Assembly (NCBI GenBank): GCA_015061365.1
Contig: SUWS01000018.1
Span: 1 to 45,444, forward strand
DNA length: 45,444 nucleotides
Source of the DNA: Lentimicrobiaceae bacterium
GTDB lineage: Bacteria > Bacteroidota > Bacteroidia > Bacteroidales > F082
Direction: 5' to 3'
In this document: one piece after another, positions 37,505-44,232 of the stretch
How the letters are laid out: every line of letters starts with the position of its first letter
Numbering within the stretch: position 1 is the stretch's first letter
Translations under genes and position numbers: made by a program
The notes under the pieces: generated by a model
The model's input: the letters and a program-made list of their open reading frames with translations, nothing else
The model's database searches: none
Told to the model about the DNA's origin: nothing

Positions 37505-39103
37505 ATGAATAAATATAGATTGTTCGTGTGTTTGTTAACTCTGCTTTTATGCAGAGTTAACAAACTTTTTTCTCAGGAATGGGTATATGAGTTTGATGAT
37601 ACTGAGTGTTTATTAGAGGAAGCAGTAGAATTACCCAATGGAAAGATTGCAGTATCTTACTATTTATTTAGAAATGAAGAAAATTGTTTATCGTATGATC
37701 CTGCAGTATTAATACTATCATCAGATGGCATAGAGTTGAACAGAAATATTTTTTTTCGTGAAGGATATACTACAACGTCATTTGCTCCATATCTCTTTGT
37801 AAACGATGGAGAATTATATGCTCTATCTACATATAGTCCGGATCATAATTATCGTAGTCCTAATTATTTTATGAACTACGATATTCCCCCGACTGATGCG
37901 AAAATAGTATTGTCAAAATTGGATGACAAGCTCAATATTGTTGAAAGCTATGAACATAGTTTCCCTATTGATACATTTGAGGATACAGAATGGTGGCAAT
38001 GGCAAGAAGATCCTAATCTGTTCAGTGGTAATATATTTATGTTTTCTACTCTTGAAGATGAAGGAAACATAATAGGAGCATACATCAAAAAAGTTAGTGC
38101 GGATATTGATAATCCTCGTGGCAACGATTCTTTATTTCTTTTCAGGATGAATTTTGAAGGGGAATTGTTAGATCTTAAGGGATATGAAACTGGAGGCAAG
38201 GGTTTGGGTGTTCCCCAATATAGATATCGCAGAGAACAAATTGTAAAAACTGATTCTCATTATATTTTCTATGATAAAGATAATATTGGTAATAGACATG
38301 GTAAGATAGTATATTATGACAAAGAGTTTAATCATATAACAACAAAATATATGATACATCCTGATTATAATAATAGTATTTATGGTCTCCCTCCTGTTAT
38401 AGACCCTTTAGAAGACATTACAGTCTTAAAGCTAAATGATAATACAACATATCTGTCTGTCACCGTAACTTGTGATGAGAATCCATTGGATGATTTTTAT
38501 AATGATGTCAGATTATATAAATTAGATGACAACATAGAGAACTCATCGGATTTTTTGTCAACAGACAATTATATACACAGGGGCACTCCATACACTTATG
38601 AACTAGCAATAACGGTAAATTCCATTGTCATCGTTAATGATACATCAATGTATTTTGCATATAATTGTGATGTAATAGGTAAACCTTATAGTGTGATAGA
38701 ATATTTAAATACTGACATGGGCACTATTTCCACTTTTATTCATGACAAAACTCTTAATATGATTAAAGCAACAAAGGATGGAGGTTTATTCGCTCTAGGG
38801 TATAACAATATCACAAAATTCCCTGCATCGGCATTTGTCAGCATCGAAGAAGCTCACGCACATAACCTGCATCTTGCCGTAGTTTATCCTAATCCCGGAG
38901 GTGATGTTTTGAATATAAGAACCGGCTTGCGTAACGCTACATTGCAAGTCTATGATATGCAAGGAAGAATAATCCATCAACAAATAATTACAGATGAAGT
39001 CACAAGCATAGACGCCTCTAAATGGAGCTCGGGAACTTACGTTTGGAAGTTGAAAACTGAAAATGGAAAGTTGAAAGTTGAAGAGGGGAAGTGGATTAAA
39101 TAG
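37505..39103 (+). CDS. Secreted protein with type IX sorting domain
   Basis: 532 residues from the ATG at 37505; a TTG two codons earlier is open but not preferred. Signal peptide about 1-24 (ends NKLFSQ before EW). The body (about 25-450) is rich in beta strands and aromatic residues, perhaps propeller-like; I do not recognise a family. The C-terminal ~75 residues are a type A T9SS sorting domain: VVYPNPGGDVLNIRTG, LQVYDMQGR, WSSGTYVWKL and GKWIK. The protein should cross the outer membrane by the Por system and be anchored or released. A perfect 14-bp inverted repeat sits within the signal-peptide codons. The final hairpin of the sorting domain is encoded by AAGTTGAAAACTGAAAATGG-like repeat words. 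Confidence 0.86.
   Translation: MNKYRLFVCLLTLLLCRVNKLFSQEWVYEFDDTECLLEEAVELPNGKIAVSYYLFRNEENCLSYDPAVLILSSDGIELNRNIFFREGYTTTSFAPYLFVNDGELYALSTYSPDHNYRSPNYFMNYDIPPTDAKIVLSKLDDKLNIVESYEHSFPIDTFEDTEWWQWQEDPNLFSGNIFMFSTLEDEGNIIGAYIKKVSADIDNPRGNDSLFLFRMNFEGELLDLKGYETGGKGLGVPQYRYRREQIVKTDSHYIFYDKDNIGNRHGKIVYYDKEFNHITTKYMIHPDYNNSIYGLPPVIDPLEDITVLKLNDNTTYLSVTVTCDENPLDDFYNDVRLYKLDDNIENSSDFLSTDNYIHRGTPYTYELAITVNSIVIVNDTSMYFAYNCDVIGKPYSVIEYLNTDMGTISTFIHDKTLNMIKATKDGGLFALGYNNITKFPASAFVSIEEAHAHNLHLAVVYPNPGGDVLNIRTGLRNATLQVYDMQGRIIHQQIITDEVTSIDASKWSSGTYVWKLKTENGKLKVEEGKWIK
37531..37570 (+). promoter_or_regulatory. Perfect hairpin with T run inside the signal-peptide codons
   Basis: TTTGTTAACTCTGC (37531-37544), loop TTTTAT, then GCAGAGTTAACAAA (37551-37564), followed by CTTTTTT. 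The shape is that of an intrinsic terminator about 26-60 bases into the coding sequence. It may attenuate transcription or affect translation; alternatively it is a palindromic insert in the signal peptide. Confidence 0.6.
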
Positions 39104-39165
39104 AACTTTAGAATTTTAGAATTTTAGAATTTTGGTTCTATAGTTCTAAAATTTTAGAATTCGTC
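39104..39165. repeat. TTTAGAA heptad tract
   Basis: Words of ACTTTAGAATTTTAGAATTT begin directly after the TAG stop. A short inverted part (TTCTATAGTTCTAAAATTTTAGAA) follows. Same family as 37400-37434. Confidence 0.8.
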
Positions 39166-39170
39166 ATCGG

Positions 39171-39230
39171 TAGAGACGTACCAATTACACCATTGAAAAT
39201 TAACAATGTGTAATTGATGCGTCTTTTTTT
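39171..39230 (+). terminator. Palindromic element copy 1, acting as terminator
   Basis: Begins TAGAGACGTACCAATTACAC, has a TTGAAAATTAACAA loop and ends GTGTAATTGATGCGTC, then TTTTTTT. The arms pair over most of their length. It can end the T9SS-protein transcript. Related copies lie at 41018-41068 (inside a gene) and 45232-45284. Confidence 0.82.
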
Positions 39231-39235
39231 GAAAC

Positions 39236-39430
39236 TGAAAATCTGAAAATCTGAGAATCTGTGAAAAGTTTTGAACTTTGAGCTGTTGAACTTTGAACTA
39301 AAGTTCAAAAGCCTTAGTTCAACAGCCTTAGTTCAAAGTTCAATAGCCTTAGTTCAAAGCTCCAGAGTTTATTTAATTCATAATGCATAATCAAAATAAT
39401 TATGAATTGTGAATTATGAATTATGAATTG
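39236..39430. repeat. Mixed heptad/octad tract
   Basis: AATCTGAAAATCTGAG words, then TTGAACTTTGA words followed by their inverse (AGTTCAAAGTTCAA, with TAGCCTT inserts), then ATTATGAATT words in both orientations. AATTCATAAT (39376-39385) and ATTATGAATT words farther right can form a perfect 10-bp stem. Confidence 0.8.
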
Positions 39431-39457
39431 AGAAATGCGTCTCTGTGCGAGATTGTC

Positions 39458-40444
39458 TTAGTTTTTATTGGACAAATTCGATACATCCTTATTGTCTTCT
39501 AATAATTGAATATCGGAAAACTTGAATCCTTGTGCCTTAGCGATGCTCTTGTTCAGTTCATAACCTATCAACACCAAAATACAGTTGAAATAAATCCAGA
39601 TCACAAAAATAATCAGACCTCCGATAGAACCGTAAAGAAGGTTATATGTTGAAATGTTTGAGATATAAAAGTTGAACAATATCGTTCCAACAATAAACAA
39701 TCCCGTAAATAAAAGCGAACCTGGAGTAAATAGCTTGAATTTCTTACTGCGCGGATTACCGAAATAATAAAGCAACGACATCGCTACAATCAAGGCGAAT
39801 ATCACTATAAGCCATCTGACAAGATTAATCATAAAGACGGTAATACCTTTATACAGATGTATCTTGGTAAATAAGATAGGTAATAGTTTCTGTCCCAATG
39901 TCATCAAGACTAATGAAAGTAGCAACAAGACCACGAACATCAGCATCACCAATATGGAATAGATCTGTTCTTTAAAGAATGAAACCTGACCAAACTCTTT
40001 GTCACCCATATTAAAACCTCTGAAGAAAGAACTCACCGCGCTCGTGCTGAAATAGAAAGCAAGCAAAAGACCTATCGACATGAGACCGCCATGCTCTATC
40101 GACATGATTTCATTAATAGTAGAAGAAACACTATCGTATGTACCCGGTGGAAGAATATCGTGTAAAGCCTCAAGTACACTTGTCGTAACGCCCTGTAACG
40201 GAAAATACGGAATCAAGGTAAACAGAAATAAAATTGTCGGGAAGAGAGCGAGAAAAACGTAAAAGGCCACAGCCGCCGCCCTGTCGATGAGATTTACCTG
40301 AGTGAATCCTCTTATAAAATAAACCAATACATCATAAAGAGGCACGCCTCCAAAGCCAGGAATCACAATCAAACGCAGCACCGATTCAAGACGTTTCCTG
40401 TAATGTTCTAACTTATCTTTTATCTTTTCAATGTTAATCTTCAT
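39458..40444 (-). CDS. YihY/virulence factor BrkB family membrane protein
   Basis: 328 residues. After a charged N-terminal ~45 residues come about six membrane helices with the family stretches RAAAVAFYVFLALFPTILFLF, LLLAFYFSTSAVSSFFRGFN and GSIGGLIIFVIWIYFNCILVLIGYELN. The family's role is unresolved (a transporter or envelope protein; the older RNase BN name is wrong). Inner membrane. Its ATG lies one base after the DUF819 stop, so the two form an operon. Confidence 0.93.
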   Translation of the reverse strand: MKINIEKIKDKLEHYRKRLESVLRLIVIPGFGGVPLYDVLVYFIRGFTQVNLIDRAAAVAFYVFLALFPTILFLFTLIPYFPLQGVTTSVLEALHDILPPGTYDSVSSTINEIMSIEHGGLMSIGLLLAFYFSTSAVSSFFRGFNMGDKEFGQVSFFKEQIYSILVMLMFVVLLLLSLVLMTLGQKLLPILFTKIHLYKGITVFMINLVRWLIVIFALIVAMSLLYYFGNPRSKKFKLFTPGSLLFTGLFIVGTILFNFYISNISTYNLLYGSIGGLIIFVIWIYFNCILVLIGYELNKSIAKAQGFKFSDIQLLEDNKDVSNLSNKN

Positions 40445-40445
40445 A

Positions 40446-41648
40446 TCATTTCAACAATTCTGAGACAATAATTCCTAAATAATTTCCCACAGCATAACCG
40501 ATGATACCTACAGTTATACCTGTTATAATAACTTTCTTGTTCTTCATGCTTTCGGCAATCATAGGGACGAATAAAGGAGAGTTCACCAACGCCACCGAAG
40601 TGATCACCATCGTGTCGGAATCGACTTTGAATATCTTAGCCAATATCACGGAAAGCACCAATGAACAGAATATCACGAATGTAATATACATTATTATATT
40701 TACGCCCGAACGATAATCTATTGCCGTCACATCAACCATAGAAGCGACCACGAGACTGAATACTAAGACAAGATACATACCCGCATCGTAACTCTTCTCA
40801 TTTTTCTTCACGAAAGGCAAAAACGAAGCCGCAATAGATAATGTCGTCATCGTCAAAATCAGAATCAGCAAATTATCAACCTTACCAGAAATTAGATAGC
40901 TTATTCCCATAGATATACCGATTATCATCACAGACAGACCAAGAGCCACTATAGTTTCTGGAAAATGTTTCTTAGATAAAATGCCGGAATAAGATTGTTG
41001 ACTATTGGCTATTCTATACGTATCAATCACATCTTGTTTATCTTCACAGTGTGATTGATGTGTCTCTATTACTTTGTGATTCTGCGACCTTGCGACTTTG
41101 CGACTTAAAATTACTCTGAAAAACTTTATACCGCACAACATCAGGAAAACCAAATAGACAAAACTTATTATCATGTCGAAGGTATGAACGAAGATATATG
41201 TCTCAGAATCTACATCTAAAGCTATCTTAAGACTTGCGAGGTTAGGAGTCCCACCTGTATAAACGCCTACAAGTAGTCCGGCGATTTTATCGAAACCCGT
41301 TTGGTTATCATTAAAGATATAGAAACCAATAACATCAACCACAACAACAGAGACGAGTCCTATGCAAAGAGCAACGATTGCCTTTTTGAGTTTCCAATTC
41401 TTGAAATCACATCCAAACAGAATCATCGGGAAAGCGAGAAGTATCGTCACGCTCGTAAGAGCATCCTGTATTCCATGTAGTTTCTCACCCAATCCCAAAG
41501 GAAACACGACAAGATTTGAAACAAGAATACCCACGATGTAAAGCAAGAGAATCTCACCTATCTTATTTAAGACAACTGATTTCCTGCACAAGAAAACTAT
41601 CAATGCAGGGAAAGCAAAGTAAAATAGTAGCGATAAAATTTGCAGCAT
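40446..41648 (-). CDS. DUF819 family membrane protein with repeat insert in a loop
   Basis: 400 residues, about ten membrane helices, matching the DUF819 (YjcL-like) family: EILLLYIVGILVSN, GLLVGVYTGGTPNLASLKIAL, FLPFVKKNEKSYDAGMYLVLVF and the VALVNSPLFVPMIAESMKNK end. Its substrate is unknown. The central hydrophilic loop (about residues 180-224) has unusual composition (SRKVARSQNHKV, then HQSHCEDKQDVIDTYRIANSQQS). It is encoded by a GTCGCAAA-type repeat (41073-41106) and by a copy of the palindrome also found at 39171 and 45232. The frame is kept. A poor -7 match (TATATTCG) lies just upstream. Confidence 0.88.
   Translation of the reverse strand: MLQILSLLFYFAFPALIVFLCRKSVVLNKIGEILLLYIVGILVSNLVVFPLGLGEKLHGIQDALTSVTILLAFPMILFGCDFKNWKLKKAIVALCIGLVSVVVVDVIGFYIFNDNQTGFDKIAGLLVGVYTGGTPNLASLKIALDVDSETYIFVHTFDMIISFVYLVFLMLCGIKFFRVILSRKVARSQNHKVIETHQSHCEDKQDVIDTYRIANSQQSYSGILSKKHFPETIVALGLSVMIIGISMGISYLISGKVDNLLILILTMTTLSIAASFLPFVKKNEKSYDAGMYLVLVFSLVVASMVDVTAIDYRSGVNIIMYITFVIFCSLVLSVILAKIFKVDSDTMVITSVALVNSPLFVPMIAESMKNKKVIITGITVGIIGYAVGNYLGIIVSELLK
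41018..41068 (-). repeat. Palindromic element copy 2, inside the DUF819 gene
   Basis: On the minus strand it begins TAGAGACACATCAATCACAC, has a TGAAGATAAACAA loop, and ends TGTGATTGATACGT. It aligns with copy 1 along its full length, including the asymmetric loop. ATCAATCACA/TGTGATTGAT is a perfect 10-bp stem. It encodes about residues 194-210. Confidence 0.8.
41073..41106 (-). repeat. GTCGCAAA octad words in the DUF819 gene
   Basis: Minus strand: AAGTCGCAAAGTCGCAAGG then TCGCAGAATCACAAAGT, an 8-base period. It lies directly next to palindrome copy 2, so both probably belong to one compound insert. Confidence 0.7.
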
Positions 41649-41727
41649 AAAATATTTTTTGCGAATATAATAAAAAACAAGTTATGTAATCTACAAATCT
41701 GTACATCGCAACCATTTTTTTCGACAT

Positions 41728-42729
41728 CTAAAATTCCACCACACATTCCATAGGATAATTCGTTGTCTGAACTCTTATCATATAATCTTTTCCGATGAAA
41801 ACATCTGGAATTTTACATTTCATAGTTCCGCTCCTATCAGTAGTTTTCCTTCCAATCTCGACAGAATCATTAAAGTTTTCATCCATGGAAATAGTCACGA
41901 CGACATCATTTGGAGGAAGATTAAGATTCGGCGGCGACATAGTACCTTTTATGATATATTCAATCTCAATCTCGTCAATCGCAAATTGATCACTATTAAT
42001 CGCACATTCCAAGCTCGGATTATATATCAAAAACAAATCATCGACCAACATCTCATCACCGGCGTCGCCCTCTCCTGCCTTTTTGTTGGTAGTGAATGAA
42101 GTAAGAATATAACGAGGTTCATTACATAGATGAGTATAATCTTTAAAAGGAAGACTCAGACGTTTCCATTCCGTTGGAAGAAACTCATATTCCACCTGAG
42201 CGCAAAGCATATCGTATGGTTCCCATCCACCAGTAAGGCAGACGAAATCAGCATCACCATGAACGTAACTCATTATTCTTCCGTATGATTCCTTTTCTTT
42301 AGTAGTGAGACGAACCCAGACAGTAAGCGAATCGGGAATCACACCTATCACAGTACAAAACTCCGAATCACGTTGAGTGTAGTTGTTGTTTTTAGATCCT
42401 GCGGGGAACATGCTGCCGGCATTAAGACGACCATTGGTGAGATTTCCGTTTGCCGTAATTCCCACTATTGAACGAGAGAAAATACGAGCCGAGTATTTGC
42501 CGTTGCTTCCAGGACGAATGTCATTATAGCGTTCCACCTGCTGCATCAAAAGATGATGAAACGGACCTGTAGAAGTCTTGAAAGAATGCCAGTTATCCGG
42601 CTCCTCGTATTTAGTATCAATATTATCCCATTTCTCGAAATCGGAATTCGGAATCTGAACATAACAGTCGTCTTGTGCCTTTAAATCAAAGGTTACAATC
42701 AGCAATAATAATAAAATAATTCTATCCAT
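41728..42729 (-). CDS. Secreted PCMD-like protein
   Basis: 333 residues from the ATG at 42729. A longer frame reaches 42777, but that start lies upstream of the -7 box, and only the shorter start gives a signal peptide (MDRIILLLLLIVTFDLKAQ). The body (NSDFEKWDN...PDNWHSF, GSNGKYSARIFS, then LVDDLFLIYNPS near 245) resembles the PCMD 'putative carbohydrate metabolism' jelly-roll domain of Bacteroidota. About 80 residues of beta-rich sequence follow. It has no T9SS tail. Exported, function unknown. Confidence 0.75.
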   Translation of the reverse strand: MDRIILLLLLIVTFDLKAQDDCYVQIPNSDFEKWDNIDTKYEEPDNWHSFKTSTGPFHHLLMQQVERYNDIRPGSNGKYSARIFSRSIVGITANGNLTNGRLNAGSMFPAGSKNNNYTQRDSEFCTVIGVIPDSLTVWVRLTTKEKESYGRIMSYVHGDADFVCLTGGWEPYDMLCAQVEYEFLPTEWKRLSLPFKDYTHLCNEPRYILTSFTTNKKAGEGDAGDEMLVDDLFLIYNPSLECAINSDQFAIDEIEIEYIIKGTMSPPNLNLPPNDVVVTISMDENFNDSVEIGRKTTDRSGTMKCKIPDVFIGKDYMIRVQTTNYPMECVVEF

Positions 42730-42766
42730 TAAATTATAGTAACAAATCGTATTATAAGTTTGATTA

Positions 42767-42774
42767 CAAAAATA
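42767..42774 (-). promoter_or_regulatory. -7 box of the PCMD-like gene
   Basis: Minus strand TATTTTTG, with CTTG 17 bases upstream (42795-42792) or GTTG 22 bases upstream. Predicted transcription start about 30 bases before the ATG at 42729. It faces the toxin-antitoxin promoter across about 100 bases. Confidence 0.6.
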
Positions 42775-42878
42775 CAATTTTATTTGTCACACAAGACAAC
42801 TCTATTTATCAATCACTCACAAAGCAATTTATAGAAATTGTCTTATGTAGGTTCAGTTAAAATTTTATGAAGAATTAA

Positions 42879-42910
42879 CTTGACAGAAAAGATTTATAGT
42901 CGTATATTTG
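42879..42910 (+). promoter_or_regulatory. Promoter of the toxin-antitoxin pair
   Basis: CTTG (42879-42882), 20 bases, TATATTTG (42903-42910). The same spacing is seen at 36899-36930. The start codon follows 27 bases later. No operator palindrome is evident, though one is expected if the operon is autoregulated. Confidence 0.72.
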
Positions 42911-42937
42911 CAACATGAACTTTAAAAACAAAATTCT

Positions 42938-43144
42938 ATGGAAACTTTAAATTATAATATCAAGACGTGGCTTTCCACATCTGAAAACAAAGAATTACAA
43001 AATCAAATTATGAAAGAAGAAAAGGAATACATTGAGAAGAAGGAAATCCTCGATGCCATCAGGGACGGACTTTTGGAGATAAAAGAAGCTCGTTCAAGTG
43101 GTCGCAAATTAATGACGGCGGAGGAACTTCTAAATGAATTATAG
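42938..43144 (+). CDS. Antitoxin of a RelE/ParE-type pair
   Basis: 68 residues, highly charged and helical. The C-terminal part (ILDAIRDGLLEIKEARSSGRKLMTAEELLNEL) resembles small Bacteroidota antitoxins of RelE-like toxins, where this region wraps the toxin. The N-terminal part has no clear DNA-binding motif. It overlaps the toxin gene by 11 bases, which suggests coupled translation. Confidence 0.78.
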   Translation: METLNYNIKTWLSTSENKELQNQIMKEEKEYIEKKEILDAIRDGLLEIKEARSSGRKLMTAEELLNEL

Positions 43145-43466
43145 AATTAACGTTCTTCCCGAATTTGCCAAAAACCTGAAACGACTATGCAAGAAGTATC
43201 GTTCTATCAAGCAGGATTACGCCAACTTTATTAAAGAATTACATCACAACCCTAATTCCGGCGTTGAGATTGGTGTTGGCTTACGTAAAGTCAGGATGGC
43301 AATTGGTTCTAAAGGGAAAGGGAAAAGTCACGGCGCGAGAGTCATAACCTACACAGTAATATTATCAGTCGATGAAGGCGAAATCAACCTTCTGACGATA
43401 TACGACAAAGCGGAACGAGAAAGCATCACTCGCAAGGAACTTGAGGAGATTATGAAAGGTGTTTGA
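43134..43466 (+). CDS. RelE/ParE-family toxin
   Basis: 110 residues. The compact fold is shown by MNYRINVLPEFAKNLKRLCKKY, GLRKVRMAI.SKGKGKS.GARVITY and INLLTIYDKAERESI, typical of Bacteroidota RelE/HigB-like toxins. The basic KGKGKSHGAR segment is a likely RNA contact. Predicted to be a ribosome-dependent mRNA endonuclease (known for the superfamily, inferred here). The stop TGA lies in a TTTGAAC repeat word. Confidence 0.85.
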   Translation: MNYRINVLPEFAKNLKRLCKKYRSIKQDYANFIKELHHNPNSGVEIGVGLRKVRMAIGSKGKGKSHGARVITYTVILSVDEGEINLLTIYDKAERESITRKELEEIMKGV

Positions 43467-43528
43467 ACTCTGAACTTTGAACTCTGAACTTTAAACTTTG
43501 AGCTCTGAACTTTGAACTATAAACTTTA
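43463..43528. repeat. TTTGAAC heptad tract after the toxin gene
   Basis: Nine or so 7-base words (TTTGAAC, TCTGAAC, TTTAAAC, TTTGAGC). The first one contains the toxin's stop codon. Same family as 29262-29385. Confidence 0.85.
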
Positions 43529-43606
43529 TATAGATAGTTCAGTGGTGGCAATATGTTTTATTTGTCTATAGGTATCATTAACGTGGCTATACTTAACGAT
43601 TCGATT

Positions 43607-43838
43607 CTACCAAATGAATGGTATCAGCTTGTATCTCACTTTTTGTTTGTATTCTTTGTAGCCTTTCAAGCCTTTTTCGAGGATTTGCTCTTCGTTATTG
43701 ATCCGTATTGCAATGATTGGAATATATGCTAACATTATGAAAAAAGAAATCAACGAACCTAAGATATTCATAGCGACAAATAAAAACAAAACCCATTATG
43801 GTCTTAGTCAAAGCTTGCAACGATAATTTATTTCTCAT
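43607..43838 (-). pseudogene. Isoprenylcysteine methyltransferase-like gene with internal deletion
   Basis: The first ~20 codons from the ATG at 43838 (MRNKLSLQALTKTIMGFVFI) look like the start of small membrane methyltransferases of the ICMT/PEMT type. From about 43789 to 43607, in another frame, comes the family's end: NILGSLISFF...RINNEEQ, LEKGLKGYKEY, KVRYKLIPFIW. The middle of the gene, including the RHPMY-type S-adenosylmethionine site and most membrane helices, is missing. An internal deletion and frame change near 43780-43790 explains this. The family assignment is from memory of its C-terminal pattern. Confidence 0.72.
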
Positions 43839-43951
43839 AATCATTATTTTTCAACGAATGACACAACAAATTCACTCTGTATAATAACCACATACAAAAA
43901 TAAGGATTTTTTAATTATAAAGAAGCGACACATTTATCATGACGCCATTTT

Positions 43952-44040
43952 GCGTTAGGGATTGAAGCGGCATCCTTTGCGAACGTAGTTTACGGAGCGA
44001 GCAAAGATAGAGCGGAAAGCCCGACGGCTTGCCGGAACGC
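43952..44040. ncRNA. GC-rich structured element, possible RNA or palindromic repeat
   Basis: Much richer in G+C than its surroundings. Nested pairings can be drawn: GCGTT (43952-43956) with AACGC (44036-44040); GGG (43958-43960) with CCC (44020-44022); CTTTGC (43975-43980) with GCAAAG (44001-44006); CGTA with TACG (43984-43994, loop GTT); and CGGC/GCCG near 44025-44034. I recall similar GCGTTAGGGAT...GCGGCATCC...GCGGAAAGCCCG sequences in spacers of other Bacteroidota but know no name for them. Strand and function are open. Confidence 0.5.
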
Positions 44041-44048
44041 CCAAGGGG

Positions 44049-44119
44049 AATTCATAATTCATAATGCATAATGCATAATTCATAATTGAAAGTTGAAAGT
44101 TAAAAGTTAACAATTAAGA
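44049..44119. repeat. ATTCATAATT and AAGTTGA heptad words
   Basis: TTCATAA/TGCATAA words (44050-44087) pass directly into AAGTTGA/AAGTTAA words (44088-44112). Both have a 7-base period. Confidence 0.8.
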
Positions 44120-44142
44120 TACAAATCAGTTGAAATAAATCT

Positions 44143-44150
44143 TACCTTTG
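44143..44150 (+). promoter_or_regulatory. -7 box of the metallophosphoesterase gene
   Basis: TACCTTTGC fits TAnnTTTG. No TTG is at the usual distance upstream. The leader of about 75 bases consists largely of heptad words. Confidence 0.5.
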
Positions 44151-44167
44151 CAAGTGTTATGATAGAC

Positions 44168-44226
44168 TAAAGGCCAAAGGCTAAAGTTCTTAGTTCAAAG
44201 CTCTTGGTTCAAGGTTCAAAATTCAA
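44168..44226 (+). repeat. Heptad words in the phosphoesterase leader
   Basis: AAAGGCC/AAAGGCT words, then TTAGTTCAAAG, CTTGGTTCAAGGTTCAAAATTC. The latter are CTTTGAA-family words in reverse orientation. They lie between the -7 box and the start codon, so they should be transcribed as 5' leader. Confidence 0.75.
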
Positions 44227-44232
44227 AATTTC

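Larger units (their letters stand above)
39104..39457. other. Convergent spacer filled with repeats
   Basis: 354 bases between the T9SS-protein gene and the YihY gene. It holds TTTAGAA words (39104-39165), a palindrome with T run (39171-39230), AATCTGA words (39236-39262), CTTTGAA words in both orientations (39268-39352) and ATTATGAATT words (39376-39430). No gene is seen. Confidence 0.75.
43467..44232. other. Degraded spacer between the toxin and phosphoesterase genes
   Basis: 766 bases without an intact gene. Contents: heptad tract, methyltransferase pseudogene on the minus strand (43607-43838), a GC-rich structured element (43952-44040), ATTATGAATT and AAGTTGA words (44049-44119), a -7 box (44143-44150) and a heptad-rich leader (44168-44226). 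Confidence 0.75.

Noticed and set aside
42730-42777. Upstream start for the PCMD-like protein
   Set aside because: It would begin upstream of the -7 box and put polar residues before the signal peptide.
43607-43789. A genuine 60-residue membrane protein gene
   Set aside because: It needs a TTG start and matches only the end of a larger enzyme family; the start of that family lies upstream in another frame.
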